Shown piece by piece: positions 45,059 through 55,123 of a stretch of DNA of 58,622 bases (the stretch's first letter is position 1; every line of letters begins with the position of its first letter). Below the pieces are notes generated by a model. The model saw only the letters and a list, made by a program, of their open reading frames with translations, was not told the DNA's origin and ran no database searches. The translations under genes were made by a program, and so were the position numbers. This stretch comes from Bacteroidales bacterium (GTDB lineage Bacteria > Bacteroidota > Bacteroidia > Bacteroidales > VadinHA17): the NCBI GenBank assembly GCA_003141415.1, contig PLLX01000152.1, positions 1 to 58,622 of the forward strand, given 5' to 3'.

Positions 45059-46516
45059 ATGAAAAAATTATTGAATTATTTTAGCATAGTTTTTGTTTGT
45101 CTATTAATGACCTCATGTAAAAAGTTTGTTGCGAATATGAATGTAGATCCTAATAATCCGACATCTGCACCAGTTGATCTTATTTTTACTGCTGCAGAGG
45201 TTAATGATAGGGCTATTGATGGCGCAAATCGTGTAGCTATCATTGCAAATATGTGGTCGAGTTATATGACAGGCATTGGAAGACAATACCTAACTTACCA
45301 AACTTATCAAATCACTTCTGTTGAAAATTCTGGCTTGGCAAATGTTTATGAAGGTGTATATGTTCAGCTCGAAAAAGCTATTGAAAAATATCAGCTAATT
45401 AATAATCAATTGGGTATTGGTATCTCAAAAGTTATAGAAGCACATGTGATAGGTACGGCGACAGCTTTATATGGAGATCTACCATTTTCGCAGGCAAGCA
45501 ATTACATTGAATTTCCTAACCCTGTTTTTGATCAGCAAGTTCAGGTTTATGCAGGGGTTCAAAATTTGCTAGATGATGGTATTTTAGCATTGGAATCAGG
45601 TATTGGCTCACTGCCTGATAAAACAGATATTTTTTTCAATGGAAATGCAGGAAAATGGATCGAAGTGGCGCATACATTAAAAGCAAGATTCTATACCGAA
45701 ACTAAAGAATATGACAAAGCCTATACAGAGGCATTAAATGGGATAAGTTCGCCCTCTAATTCTATGCTTAGTCCCAGTACTACTATAAGTGGCATGAGGA
45801 ATCCTTATTATGTTCACCAAGTCGAAACTCAACCTGGCGATGTGAATTCGAAAGGAGCCTATCTCACTTCACTGCTTGATCCAACAAATTCAAATTACAG
45901 GGGCAATGCAAAAACCAGTGAAGACGCTCGTTTCCATTACTATTTTATTCTTCCGGGAACAATTGGAGGATTAACCGGAGATATTGAACCAAACTTTTTT
46001 TCTGTCGGAAGGGGTGATAAGTTTACTGGAATTATTGGAATGGAAGTAAGAGCACCGCTAGTTACTTATTATGAGAATTTGTTAATACTTGCAGAAACGG
46101 CCGTTAGAACAAAGGATTTTGCTACCGCATTAACTCATCTGAATAATTTCAGAAATTTCATGAACTCAGGAGGATACATTGATCCAACTTACGTTGCAGC
46201 ATTTCCTTTAAAATACGAACCGTATGTTGAAGCAGATTTTGAGAATGGGGGAATGAAAAATCTTGGTGGCCTTGATGAGACCCAAGCCTTGCTTAAGGAA
46301 GTCCTGGAGGAGAGATACGTGACTTTCTTTTGCCAGATGTTAGGTTTCAATGATGTTAGAAGGACACGTAAAGAATCAGTTGGAGTTCAACTTACTCCTA
46401 CCATTGGTGATAAGCTCCCTGAGCGTTTTTTATATGACCAGGAAGAGATCACTTCAAACGCAAATATACCAAATCCTCAGCCAGGATTATTTGATCCTAC
46501 CCCAGTGAATAAATAA
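45059..46516 (+). CDS. SusD-like surface lipoprotein
   Basis: 485 residues with lipoprotein signal ending LMTSCKK (Cys at 20). NVDPNNPTSAP at the N-terminus and GTATALYGDLPFSQA with LKARFYTETKEYDKAY are typical of the SusD/RagB and SusD-like 2 families, and APLVTYYENLLILAETAVR is the C-terminal helical core. It caps the SusC pore and binds substrate on the cell surface. Twelve bp after the SusC gene; co-transcribed. Confidence 0.93.
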   Translation: MKKLLNYFSIVFVCLLMTSCKKFVANMNVDPNNPTSAPVDLIFTAAEVNDRAIDGANRVAIIANMWSSYMTGIGRQYLTYQTYQITSVENSGLANVYEGVYVQLEKAIEKYQLINNQLGIGISKVIEAHVIGTATALYGDLPFSQASNYIEFPNPVFDQQVQVYAGVQNLLDDGILALESGIGSLPDKTDIFFNGNAGKWIEVAHTLKARFYTETKEYDKAYTEALNGISSPSNSMLSPSTTISGMRNPYYVHQVETQPGDVNSKGAYLTSLLDPTNSNYRGNAKTSEDARFHYYFILPGTIGGLTGDIEPNFFSVGRGDKFTGIIGMEVRAPLVTYYENLLILAETAVRTKDFATALTHLNNFRNFMNSGGYIDPTYVAAFPLKYEPYVEADFENGGMKNLGGLDETQALLKEVLEERYVTFFCQMLGFNDVRRTRKESVGVQLTPTIGDKLPERFLYDQEEITSNANIPNPQPGLFDPTPVNK

Positions 46517-46629
46517 ATTTGAGTATCGGGTAGATTAAATAAGAGTATAAATAAATTTCTAATGACATACATTTTGGTGTTTTATAGAAAGGTAAGTTTT
46601 GAACAAAAGTCAATAATCATTTGATTATC

Positions 46630-46659
46630 AATTACCCCGGTCTTAAAGCCGGGGTAATT
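46630..46659. terminator. Hairpin after the SusCD genes
   Basis: AATTACCCCGG (46630-46640) and CCGGGGTAATT (46649-46659) form a perfect 11-bp GC-rich stem with an 8-base loop, 114 bp after the SusD stop. It may end most SusCD transcripts before the secreted M23-like gene. Confidence 0.6.
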
Positions 46660-46750
46660 AAACAACATGAAAAGTAGGGCTTTAGCCATGAACTTTTCAA
46701 GATAATCATTCGTGATGCATGTATAAATAAATTTTTAAACCAGAAGTATT

Positions 46751-48889
46751 ATGTTTATGTATTATAAAAAAAAGATTTTTCTGAAGCTATTTGCTGCAAT
46801 AATTTTTCTAATAGCAATGACACCTCCTTCCAAAGGTATGGCTATCGCCAGAAAAGCAAAGAGTACACTTACGCCTATTGAAATGAACATAGGTGATACA
46901 TTAGAATACACACTTCGTAATGGGCAAACCAGAACAATGGTATTGGAAGAAACAGATGCTGGCGTGATAATTACTAATCTGGATACACTAAAAACAGAGC
47001 GAAAACACGGAGCTACTTTATATCATTTTACCTGTAAAGTTGTAATTGATGGGCATCCTATGACTATGGAGCGTTATGTAGGATCACAGGAAAGTTTTTA
47101 TGAACCTTATGTAATCAATGGGATGCGCATTTGGTTCGACGGGGTTGCCGCTATTTTTAATAATGGTATTGTAAATGAAGAGCATGGTGAGTGCAAACCA
47201 AATAAAGACGCTCGTTTTGCCATAACAGATATGACAGACAGGATCTGCCCAGATGAATTATACTGCTTTTACGATAACAAAGAAAATTTTATTGATATAA
47301 GTTTTTGCTATAATGGAGACGACTGCTGGATGGGTGCTTACAACGGACTAGAGGCACATGGTGGTTTGGATATAGACCAACCTAAAGGCAGTCCTAACTA
47401 TACTCCTTTTACCATTGATGATCATTATCTTTTTAATAGTCTTTCCAAGGGTGATGAAAATAACAGATGGAGAGGAATTCACAAATGGGATAACGGAGAT
47501 GTTTGGGTGATACAGAATGCTCATATGCTAAATCTATTAATTCCCGAACATGTACCTATCAAAGCTGGTATACACTATGCTGATGCTGCAAGTGTTCATC
47601 TTGGAGATAATGAACATGCTCATTACATTTTCAGGGTTAAGTCAATGGAGAATGAAAAAGAAATCCTACTAGATCCATGGATAATTCTCTGGCAGAATTT
47701 TGAAGATAACAGAAAAAGAAACAAAGAAATAAAAGCCGATATCAGTCCCCTGTACCCAGGCAAAACCAATGCCCCATTTCAATTTTCAAGTAGGGGTTCG
47801 AACAGTGGAATGAATGGTCAAAAACTTTCTTATTACTGGACTTTTGGTGATGGTGGCTTTTCAGTTGAAGAAAACCCCCTTTATACTTTTGTGAACGCAG
47901 GAATTTTCCCAGTAACTTTGGTGGTAGACGATGGCGCGCATAAAGCGTCCTTTACTCAGCACATTACAATTGATGGAAACAATTCAAATAAACCCTCATT
48001 GATTCTAGCAGCTAAAGAAGAGCCTTCTTTTCGAATACGACCTGTTATGGCAATGGATGTATATGGTAGTCCAGTAAAAGTCATCCCTCATTCCTTATTT
48101 TTTTTGGCAAGGCCAACACGACCCAGACCGGATGAACAAATTTTAGTCCTTTTTAATCCTGGGGGCGGAACATTACCTAAAGTAATGCTTCCAAAAATTG
48201 TTTATTCCAAAGGCAGTGAATGGCTTACGGTCAAAACCATTGGAAAAAATAATGATCAGGAATTAATTGTAACAGTCGATGGAACTGGTCTTTCTACAGG
48301 CAGGTATACCTCGATGGTTCAAGTGGAATGCCCTGGAGTAATCAACAGCATTCAGTATTTTCTTGTTGAACTTTCTATTCCCACATACCCTCCCACACAT
48401 AGAGAAATGTCTAATGAGAAGCAGGAAATCATTGACAATGAGGATATCCGTCCTGACCGGTTTTACTGTACTCCCTATTTTTGGGTGGGTCCGCATTTTA
48501 AAAGGTGGAAAGAGAATGGATATAAAAATTTTTACCTTACCAATGGTGGCCGTGCTGTAAAAGGTGAGTTTGCTCGTTTCAGACCTGATCTTGAAGCGGC
48601 CAGCTATGAAGTTTCCTTTACGAAAGAAACACCTTTTGATCCGCAAAGGCGTGCGATGGATGGTGAGGAGAAAATGCCTGTTAACAATGTATTAAACCCG
48701 GTGCCAAGTTTCACAGTTCGTGTTCATTCCAAAACAGGTGATAAAATAATTCAGGTGGAACCGACTAAATCTAGCGTGATAGGGGTATTTGAGTTCTCCG
48801 AGGGCATGGATGGATATGTAGATATCTTAAGTGAAGGATCAATAGGCCAGGTAATTATAGATGCAATAATTTTTAAAAAATTAAAGTGA
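46751..48889 (+). CDS. Secreted M23-like peptidase with PKD domain
   Basis: 712 residues with a signal peptide (about 1-30). A LytM/M23-like metallopeptidase domain is seen: AHGGLDIDQPKGSP gives His203 and Asp207, VWVIQNAHML gives His258, and EHAHYIF gives the HxH His289/His291. All canonical zinc and catalytic positions are present, although spacing to known enzymes is longer. A PKD domain follows (SYYWTFGDGGFSVEENPLYTF). The C-terminal 300 residues are beta-rich with no known domain. It should act in the periplasm or outside the cell; M23 members cut peptidoglycan or small peptides. Substrate unknown. Confidence 0.6.
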   Translation: MFMYYKKKIFLKLFAAIIFLIAMTPPSKGMAIARKAKSTLTPIEMNIGDTLEYTLRNGQTRTMVLEETDAGVIITNLDTLKTERKHGATLYHFTCKVVIDGHPMTMERYVGSQESFYEPYVINGMRIWFDGVAAIFNNGIVNEEHGECKPNKDARFAITDMTDRICPDELYCFYDNKENFIDISFCYNGDDCWMGAYNGLEAHGGLDIDQPKGSPNYTPFTIDDHYLFNSLSKGDENNRWRGIHKWDNGDVWVIQNAHMLNLLIPEHVPIKAGIHYADAASVHLGDNEHAHYIFRVKSMENEKEILLDPWIILWQNFEDNRKRNKEIKADISPLYPGKTNAPFQFSSRGSNSGMNGQKLSYYWTFGDGGFSVEENPLYTFVNAGIFPVTLVVDDGAHKASFTQHITIDGNNSNKPSLILAAKEEPSFRIRPVMAMDVYGSPVKVIPHSLFFLARPTRPRPDEQILVLFNPGGGTLPKVMLPKIVYSKGSEWLTVKTIGKNNDQELIVTVDGTGLSTGRYTSMVQVECPGVINSIQYFLVELSIPTYPPTHREMSNEKQEIIDNEDIRPDRFYCTPYFWVGPHFKRWKENGYKNFYLTNGGRAVKGEFARFRPDLEAASYEVSFTKETPFDPQRRAMDGEEKMPVNNVLNPVPSFTVRVHSKTGDKIIQVEPTKSSVIGVFEFSEGMDGYVDILSEGSIGQVIIDAIIFKKLK

Positions 48890-49234
48890 CCACTTAACGA
48901 TAAATAATGTATTCAAATTGTCTTGATTTAAACCAAAGCTTCAAATTGTCACGTAATAATATTTAAGAGGAAGAAAAAAGCAAAAAAAGGAAAAATAAAA
49001 TGAGATCTGCTGATTTAAAGACAGCCTTTATGAATACAGATATTATTAGGAGCTCTTAAAATTATAATTAGCACAAAGCTCTCTTATGTAACTCCTTTTT
49101 AAAGTGTTGAAATTTATTGTCTTAACAGTCACTATTTTAGACGCAATATTACATACTGAGGTACTGGGTTAGATCTTTAATAGATATCACTGGACTATTC
49201 AGGAGGACGCAATGAAATATTTTAATTTTTAAAA
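48890..49234. other. 345-bp intergenic region, nothing recognised
   Basis: AT-rich, no open frame of note and no clear promoter box or hairpin before the FAD enzyme gene. Confidence 0.5.
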
Positions 49235-50899
49235 ATGGATATGAAAAAAATCATTATTTCATTGGTATTTATATGTATCGTGTTTAGCTCATTATCCTGC
49301 AAAAGGAATTCTGAGAAAAATGTATTCAAAGCTGATATCATTATATATGGTGGTACCTCAGCGGCTATTATTGCTGCCGTACAGTCAAAAAAATTAGAGG
49401 AAAGGGTTATCGTAGTTTCTCCAGATAAGCATTTGGGAGGATTATCATCAGAGGGTTTGGGGTTTACTGACACTGGTAATAAATTAGTAATCGGAGGGCT
49501 GGCTAGAGAATTTTATCACAGGATATTTATGCATTATCAGAAAAACGAATCCTGGAAATGGCAGAAAAAAGAAGAATTTGGTTACAAAGGGCAGGGCAAT
49601 TCGGCTTTAGGAAATAAAGACAGTACTATGTGGTTATTTGAACCACATGTCGCCGAAGAGGTTTTTGAGAACTTTATTAAAGAAAATGAAATTTTAGTTG
49701 TGCGTAATGAATGGCTTGATCGTGAAAATGGAGTAAAAATGCAAGCAGGTAAAATAGTTTCTATCCGGACGATGAGCGGCAAAACATTTGCTGGTGAAAT
49801 GTTCATTGATGCTACGTATGAAGGCGATTTGATGGCTGCAACTGGCGTAAGTTACCATGTTGGTCGGGAAGCCAGTAATGTTTACAATGAAGAATGGAAT
49901 GGGGTACAAACTAACGCATTTCATCACGATCATTACTTCAAATCCCAAATTGACCCTTATAAAGTGCCAGGTGATCCGTTAAGTGGGCTTCTCCCCCGCA
50001 TTTCCTCAGAAAGCCCCGGCATCAACGGTGAAGGAGATAAGAAAATACAGGCTTATTGCTTTCGGATGTGCCTAACAAATAATCCTGAAAACTGCGTTCC
50101 GTTTCCTAAACCGGACGGATATGATCCTTATCAATATGAGTTATTGATAAGGGTATTCGATTCCGGCTGGCGCGAATTATTTAATAAATTCGATCCCATT
50201 CCCAATAAGAAAACGGATACAAACAATCATGGCCCATTTAGTTTGGATAATGTTGGGCTGAATTATGACTATCCAGAAGCTTCCTATGAAAGGAGACGGG
50301 AGATAATAAAAGAGCATGAAACATACCAGAAAGGATTAATGTATTTTATGGCTACTGACCCAAGGATTCCACCTGATCTGCAAAAGGAGCTAAATACATG
50401 GGGGCTTGCTAATGATGAATTTACGGATAACAATAACTGGCCGCATCAGATCTATGTGCGGGAAGCACGGCGCATGATCAGTGATTATATAGTGACGGAA
50501 AATGAAATCCTTGGGAGAAAACCTGTGCCTGATCCCATAGGCATGGGTTCGTATACCTTAGATTCTCATAATACCCAGAGATATGTGAAGCCGGACGGTT
50601 ATGTGCAAAATGAAGGAGACGTTGGAATAAAGACGCCAAAACCTTATAGCATATCCTACAGAGCTTTGGTACCGAAACAAGCCGAATGTCAAAATTTACT
50701 TGTACCGGTTTGTGTATCCAGTTCACATATCGCATTTGGTTCCATACGCATGGAACCTGTCTTTATGATCCTGGGTGAATCTGCCGCGACCGCCGCGGTA
50801 ATCGCAATTAAAGACAATGTAAATGTGCAACAGGTAAACTATAAGAAATTAAAAAAGCTGTTATTGAGTCAAAAGCAACGCCTGACTTTAAATGAGTAA
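49235..50899 (+). CDS. Secreted FAD-dependent oxidoreductase (PF12831-type), lipoprotein
   Basis: 554 residues. Lipoprotein signal (SSLSCKR, Cys about 22). The Rossmann segment IIYGGTSAAIIAAVQSKK and the FAD loop KHLGGLSSEGLGFTDTGN begin the enzyme; later segments YEGDLMAATGVSYHVGRE, REARRMISDY, YSISYRALVPKQAECQNLLVPVC and GSIRMEPVFMILGESAATAA are typical of the FAD_oxidored family found in Bacteroidota polysaccharide loci. Substrate unknown. It is a paralogue of the next gene. Start at 49235 or at M3 (49241). Confidence 0.85.
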   Translation: MDMKKIIISLVFICIVFSSLSCKRNSEKNVFKADIIIYGGTSAAIIAAVQSKKLEERVIVVSPDKHLGGLSSEGLGFTDTGNKLVIGGLAREFYHRIFMHYQKNESWKWQKKEEFGYKGQGNSALGNKDSTMWLFEPHVAEEVFENFIKENEILVVRNEWLDRENGVKMQAGKIVSIRTMSGKTFAGEMFIDATYEGDLMAATGVSYHVGREASNVYNEEWNGVQTNAFHHDHYFKSQIDPYKVPGDPLSGLLPRISSESPGINGEGDKKIQAYCFRMCLTNNPENCVPFPKPDGYDPYQYELLIRVFDSGWRELFNKFDPIPNKKTDTNNHGPFSLDNVGLNYDYPEASYERRREIIKEHETYQKGLMYFMATDPRIPPDLQKELNTWGLANDEFTDNNNWPHQIYVREARRMISDYIVTENEILGRKPVPDPIGMGSYTLDSHNTQRYVKPDGYVQNEGDVGIKTPKPYSISYRALVPKQAECQNLLVPVCVSSSHIAFGSIRMEPVFMILGESAATAAVIAIKDNVNVQQVNYKKLKKLLLSQKQRLTLNE

Positions 50900-51076
50900 T
50901 TAAAAATATAAATTGTGATAAGCTACAAGTATAAGAGGTATTACTTAAGAAGGTAATATAAAAATTCAAGATAACAATGTATACTGTTTATAGTTAAAGT
51001 GTTAAGAAAATATAAACAAAAACAACACTATTAGTATATGAAACATAAATTATATTTAAGTACTAAAAAATTAAGT

Positions 51077-52699
51077 ATGAAATCAAAAATAATAACTTAC
51101 TGTATTTTTATAATATTCAGTAATATTTCACTAGCCGAACCTTTATCCGTACATTTTGAAAGCATAAAGAAATATTCCGTGGATGTCTGCATCTACGGAG
51201 GTACATCAGCCGGCGTAATTGCAGCCTATTCGGCCCAAAAGTGCGGGAAATCTGTGTTGCTGATTGAACCTGGGAAAATGCTTGGTGGAATGACCACTGG
51301 GGGATTGGGGCAAACTGATATCGGAAACAAACAAGCAATAACAGGCCTAGCCCGACAATTCTATAGAAGAATAGGTAAAGAATATGGTGTGGATGAGCAG
51401 TGGACTTTTGAACCGCATGTGGCCCAGAAAGTTATGCAGGATTATATAAATGAAGGGAAAATAAGTGTATTGCTTCAAAAACAATTATTCAGGGTAACCA
51501 AGGAAGGAACGGTTATTAAATATATCTTACTAAAAGATGCAGAAAATGCTAAGGCTGCACCCATAAAGGTTAGCGCAAAAGAATTTATTGACTGTACTTA
51601 TGAAGGCGATTTAATGGCTAAGTCCGGTGTTTCATATACAGTAGGACGAGAAGACAATAAGCAGTATGATGAAACATTAAATGGCTTTCAGTTACCGGAA
51701 TACCATAAGCAATCGGGGGGTCATCAAATTCCCGATGGAGTAAGTCCATATAAAACACCCGGCAATCCTTCCAGTGGATTAATATGGGGTATTAGTACCG
51801 ATACTGTACAACCAACAGGATCGGGAGATAAAAAAATACAAGCCTATAATTTTCGTATTTGCCTTACTGATAGCATAGAGAATAGCATAGCGATTACACG
51901 TCCAAAAGATTATGACTCCACTAAATATGAGCTTTTAGTGCGCCTTTTTGCAGCACAATCAAATATGAGAAATATTGAAGATTACTTTATCTGGAGCCGG
52001 ATGCCGAATCACAAAACAGATATTAATAATGGCGGGGGATTTTCCACTGATATAATAGGCGTAAATTATGACTGGCCGGAAACAGGTTTTGAGGAAAGGC
52101 AGAAATTATTTGAGGCGCATGTTTCCTATACAAAAGGCCTTTTGTATTTTATGAAAACTGATAGCAGGGTACCGGAACCATTGCGTCAATTCGTAGGAAA
52201 TTGGGGATACCCGAAGGATGAATATCAGGATTATGGTCATTTTACCCCGCAGTTATATATCCGGGAAGGACGCCGGATGATAGGAGAATATGTGATGACC
52301 GAACATAATTGCTTGGGAGCAGAAAAGGTGATGGACGGAATAGGGTTGGCCGCCTATACGATGGATAGCCATAATTGTCAGCGTATCATAGTAAATGGCA
52401 TGGTAAAAAACGAAGGAAATGTGGAAGTAGGAAGTTTCCCTCCTTACCCGATTTCTTATCGTTCAATCACTCCAAAAGAAAATGAATGTACGAACCTTGT
52501 AGTACCAGTATGTTTGTCTGCCAGTCATATTGCTTACGGCTCTATACGCATGGAACCTGTTTTCATGGTATTGGGGCAGTCTGCAGCAATGGCGGCTTCA
52601 ATGGCTATTGATGAAAATGTTCCTTTGCAACACGTAAATGTGAAAAAACTACAGGAAAAACTAAGTTCCGATCCTTATCTGGACAAAAATCTACGGTAA
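51077..52699 (+). CDS. Secreted FAD-dependent oxidoreductase (PF12831-type), paralogue
   Basis: 540 residues from ATG at 51077 (MKSKIITYCIFIIFSNISLA is a clean signal peptide); the frame begins 13 codons earlier at 51038. The enzyme motifs match the preceding gene closely: VCIYGGTSAGVIAAYSAQKC, MLGGMTTGGLGQTDIGN, TYEGDLMAKSGVSYTVGRE, REGRRMIGEYV, YPISYRSITPKENECTNLVVPVC, GSIRMEPVFMVLGQSAA. Unlike the first copy it has no lipobox Cys, so it is probably periplasmic or secreted. A tandem duplication is likely. Confidence 0.85.
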   Translation: MKSKIITYCIFIIFSNISLAEPLSVHFESIKKYSVDVCIYGGTSAGVIAAYSAQKCGKSVLLIEPGKMLGGMTTGGLGQTDIGNKQAITGLARQFYRRIGKEYGVDEQWTFEPHVAQKVMQDYINEGKISVLLQKQLFRVTKEGTVIKYILLKDAENAKAAPIKVSAKEFIDCTYEGDLMAKSGVSYTVGREDNKQYDETLNGFQLPEYHKQSGGHQIPDGVSPYKTPGNPSSGLIWGISTDTVQPTGSGDKKIQAYNFRICLTDSIENSIAITRPKDYDSTKYELLVRLFAAQSNMRNIEDYFIWSRMPNHKTDINNGGGFSTDIIGVNYDWPETGFEERQKLFEAHVSYTKGLLYFMKTDSRVPEPLRQFVGNWGYPKDEYQDYGHFTPQLYIREGRRMIGEYVMTEHNCLGAEKVMDGIGLAAYTMDSHNCQRIIVNGMVKNEGNVEVGSFPPYPISYRSITPKENECTNLVVPVCLSASHIAYGSIRMEPVFMVLGQSAAMAASMAIDENVPLQHVNVKKLQEKLSSDPYLDKNLR

Positions 52700-53130
52700 A
52701 ATAAAGAGATGCTTGCAAACACAAATATTACTGATTACCTGATGCTATCAATAAATTAAAAAATACTAGAATCATTTTTTTCTTATCCTATATAATCCTA
52801 GTATCTAATTGACAGGCTATTATTCCTTTTCCAGGTAGGAAGAAAAAGCATTTGAAACCGAATTTAACGTGAAAACACCGACAGTTACAACGTAAGATAA
52901 AGTAGGTTATGTACCTATGAACTAGTGAAGAATGTTATAAATTCAATTCTTGTTTATTGTAGACTTGGGGCCTGAGTTTTGTGAAAGGTGGCGGCTTTTT
53001 TGTGGTCGTTCGGTAGGTAGTTTATTATTTTTGAGGACTATATAAGTTTGTAAATCAATTAAAAGTAATTGCATAGGATTATTGAAATATTAGTTCTTCT
53101 AGTATTAATTATTGGTAATAAATATTTTTT
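52700..53130. other. 430-bp intergenic region before the CstA gene
   Basis: No gene seen. A promoter-like TAAGTTTG at 53043-53050 precedes the CstA gene. Confidence 0.5.
53043..53050 (+). promoter_or_regulatory. Possible -7 promoter box of the CstA gene
   Basis: TAAGTTTG matches TAnnTTTG, 80 bp before the ATG at 53131. No -33 element at the correct distance. Confidence 0.28.
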
Positions 53131-54945
53131 ATGAATGCTATGCCATTTGTAATAGGAACCATAGCAGTATTTGCAATTGCTTACAGGTTATATTTCAGTT
53201 TTGTTGCTGCAAAAGTTGCCGTCGCGAACGATCTAAATCAGACACCCGCTTATAGGTTATATGATGGGAAGAATTATTATCCAATGAACAAATGGATATT
53301 ATTCGGCCAGCATTTTGCTGCAATTGCAGGGGCCGGTCCGCTTGTAGGCCCCGTTCTGGCTGCGCAGTTTGGTTTTATGCCGGGATTTTTATGGATGCTG
53401 ATAGGCGCTGTTATGGCAGGTGCCGTTCACGATTTTGTGATACTTACAGCTTCGGTTCAACACGACGGGAAGTCGATTGCTGCAATAGCAAAAGCAGAGA
53501 TCAATAAAGTAAGCGGCAGCACAACAACATTTGCAATAATCCTGATAATTGTGCTTGCTTTGGCGGGATTGGGTCTTGTTGTAGTCAATGCTCTTGCAGA
53601 AAGCTCCTGGGGAACATTTACAATCGCTTCAACCATCCCTATAGCATTCATTATGGGTGTTTGGATGTTCAAAATCAGAAAAGGCAAAACGCTGGAAGCA
53701 ACAATCTTTGGTGTTATCATGCTTATTCTGGCTGTGATTATTGGCCGTTATGTGCCTGATTCTCAATTCGCAGGGTGGTTTTCTTTCAACTATAAAACTA
53801 TTACAATCCTTATTGCCATTTATGGATTTCTGGCAGCAGTTCTCCCGGTATGGCTTCTCCTTGTCCCTCGTGGTTACCTGAGTTCTATCATGAAAATATC
53901 ATTTATGGTGTTGCTTGCTGTAGGGATAATTATTGTGGCTCCGGAAATAAAAATGCCGTTATTCACTGCTTTTGACAAGGGGGGAGGACCAATCATCCCG
54001 GGAAAATTATTCCCTTACCTTTTTATTACTATTGCCTGCGGTGCAATTTCCGGTTTTCACTCACTTGTAAGTTCCGGGACAACTTCTAAGATGGTTATGA
54101 AGGAGTCTCATATGAAGACTATTGCAGTTGGCTCAATGCTTACCGAGGGATTTGTGAGTATTATGGCGTTGATAGCTGCCACCAGTCTTCTTCCGCTAGA
54201 TTATTTTCAGATAAATGTTCCTATTGAGAAGTTTCAGGCAATCCTTCCAAAACTTCATGCAATGGGTTTTACAGAATCCAGCCTCAACCAGCTTTCTGCC
54301 AGTGTGGGAGAAAAAATTGCAGGGCGAACCGGTGGTGGTGTCTCACTTGGGGTAGGAATAGCTTACATCTTCTCTTCTATTAAGTGGATGAGGCACCTGA
54401 TGTCATACTGGTACCATTTTGTAATTATGTTCGAGGCTTTGTTCATTTTAACAACCATTGATTCCGGAACACGTATCGGAATGTTTTTATTGCAGGAGGC
54501 TTTTGGCAAGGTTTATAAGCCGTTTCAGAAAACAAACTGGCTTCCCGGAAATCTTATAGCTAGCGGTCTGATAGTATTTGGCTGGGCTTATTTTATTTAT
54601 ACCGGGACAGTGTCAACAATCTGGCCCATGTTTGGAACAGCCAATCAACTGCTTGCCACTATTGCACTGGCAATCGGTACATCTTTTATAATTAATAGGG
54701 GAAGAGCAAAATATGCATGGGTGACAATTTTACCTATGACTTTTATGGGAATCACAACAATGACAGCTGCATACCTTAACATGAAAAATATTTATATTCC
54801 ACAAATGAAGGAATCTCCAACAATGGTTCCAGGGCTGATAAATCTTATCCTGACATTATCTATTATGATTTCCGTCCTGGTAGTAATTTATAATGCAGTT
54901 CCGAAATGGATAAAGGCATTCAGAAATCCTGATTCAAAGGTTTAG
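53131..54945 (+). CDS. cstA: CstA-family carbon starvation transporter
   Basis: 604 residues with about 16 membrane segments. GQHFAAIAGAGPLVGPVLAA and VHDFVILTASVQHDGKSIA are characteristic of the CstA N-terminal domain, and GAISGFHSLVSSGTTSKM and WPMFGTANQLLATIALAI are conserved pore segments. E. coli CstA and its paralogue BtsT import peptides or pyruvate during carbon limitation. The length is shorter than E. coli CstA (about 700) but fits Bacteroidota members. Stands alone. Confidence 0.93.
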   Translation: MNAMPFVIGTIAVFAIAYRLYFSFVAAKVAVANDLNQTPAYRLYDGKNYYPMNKWILFGQHFAAIAGAGPLVGPVLAAQFGFMPGFLWMLIGAVMAGAVHDFVILTASVQHDGKSIAAIAKAEINKVSGSTTTFAIILIIVLALAGLGLVVVNALAESSWGTFTIASTIPIAFIMGVWMFKIRKGKTLEATIFGVIMLILAVIIGRYVPDSQFAGWFSFNYKTITILIAIYGFLAAVLPVWLLLVPRGYLSSIMKISFMVLLAVGIIIVAPEIKMPLFTAFDKGGGPIIPGKLFPYLFITIACGAISGFHSLVSSGTTSKMVMKESHMKTIAVGSMLTEGFVSIMALIAATSLLPLDYFQINVPIEKFQAILPKLHAMGFTESSLNQLSASVGEKIAGRTGGGVSLGVGIAYIFSSIKWMRHLMSYWYHFVIMFEALFILTTIDSGTRIGMFLLQEAFGKVYKPFQKTNWLPGNLIASGLIVFGWAYFIYTGTVSTIWPMFGTANQLLATIALAIGTSFIINRGRAKYAWVTILPMTFMGITTMTAAYLNMKNIYIPQMKESPTMVPGLINLILTLSIMISVLVVIYNAVPKWIKAFRNPDSKV

Positions 54946-55123
54946 ATATTACTTTTTATAATACTTCCCAAATATAGAACTATTGGTTAAGATTAAAGTT
55001 GATAACTTCAACCATGTGACATGGTTCATCTTCAGGGGAAAAATATTGATATATTACTCAGCGTATATCACCAAAAGAGTCGTGATACAATAATTTAAGG
55101 GGAACAAATTTAGAAAGATAGCT

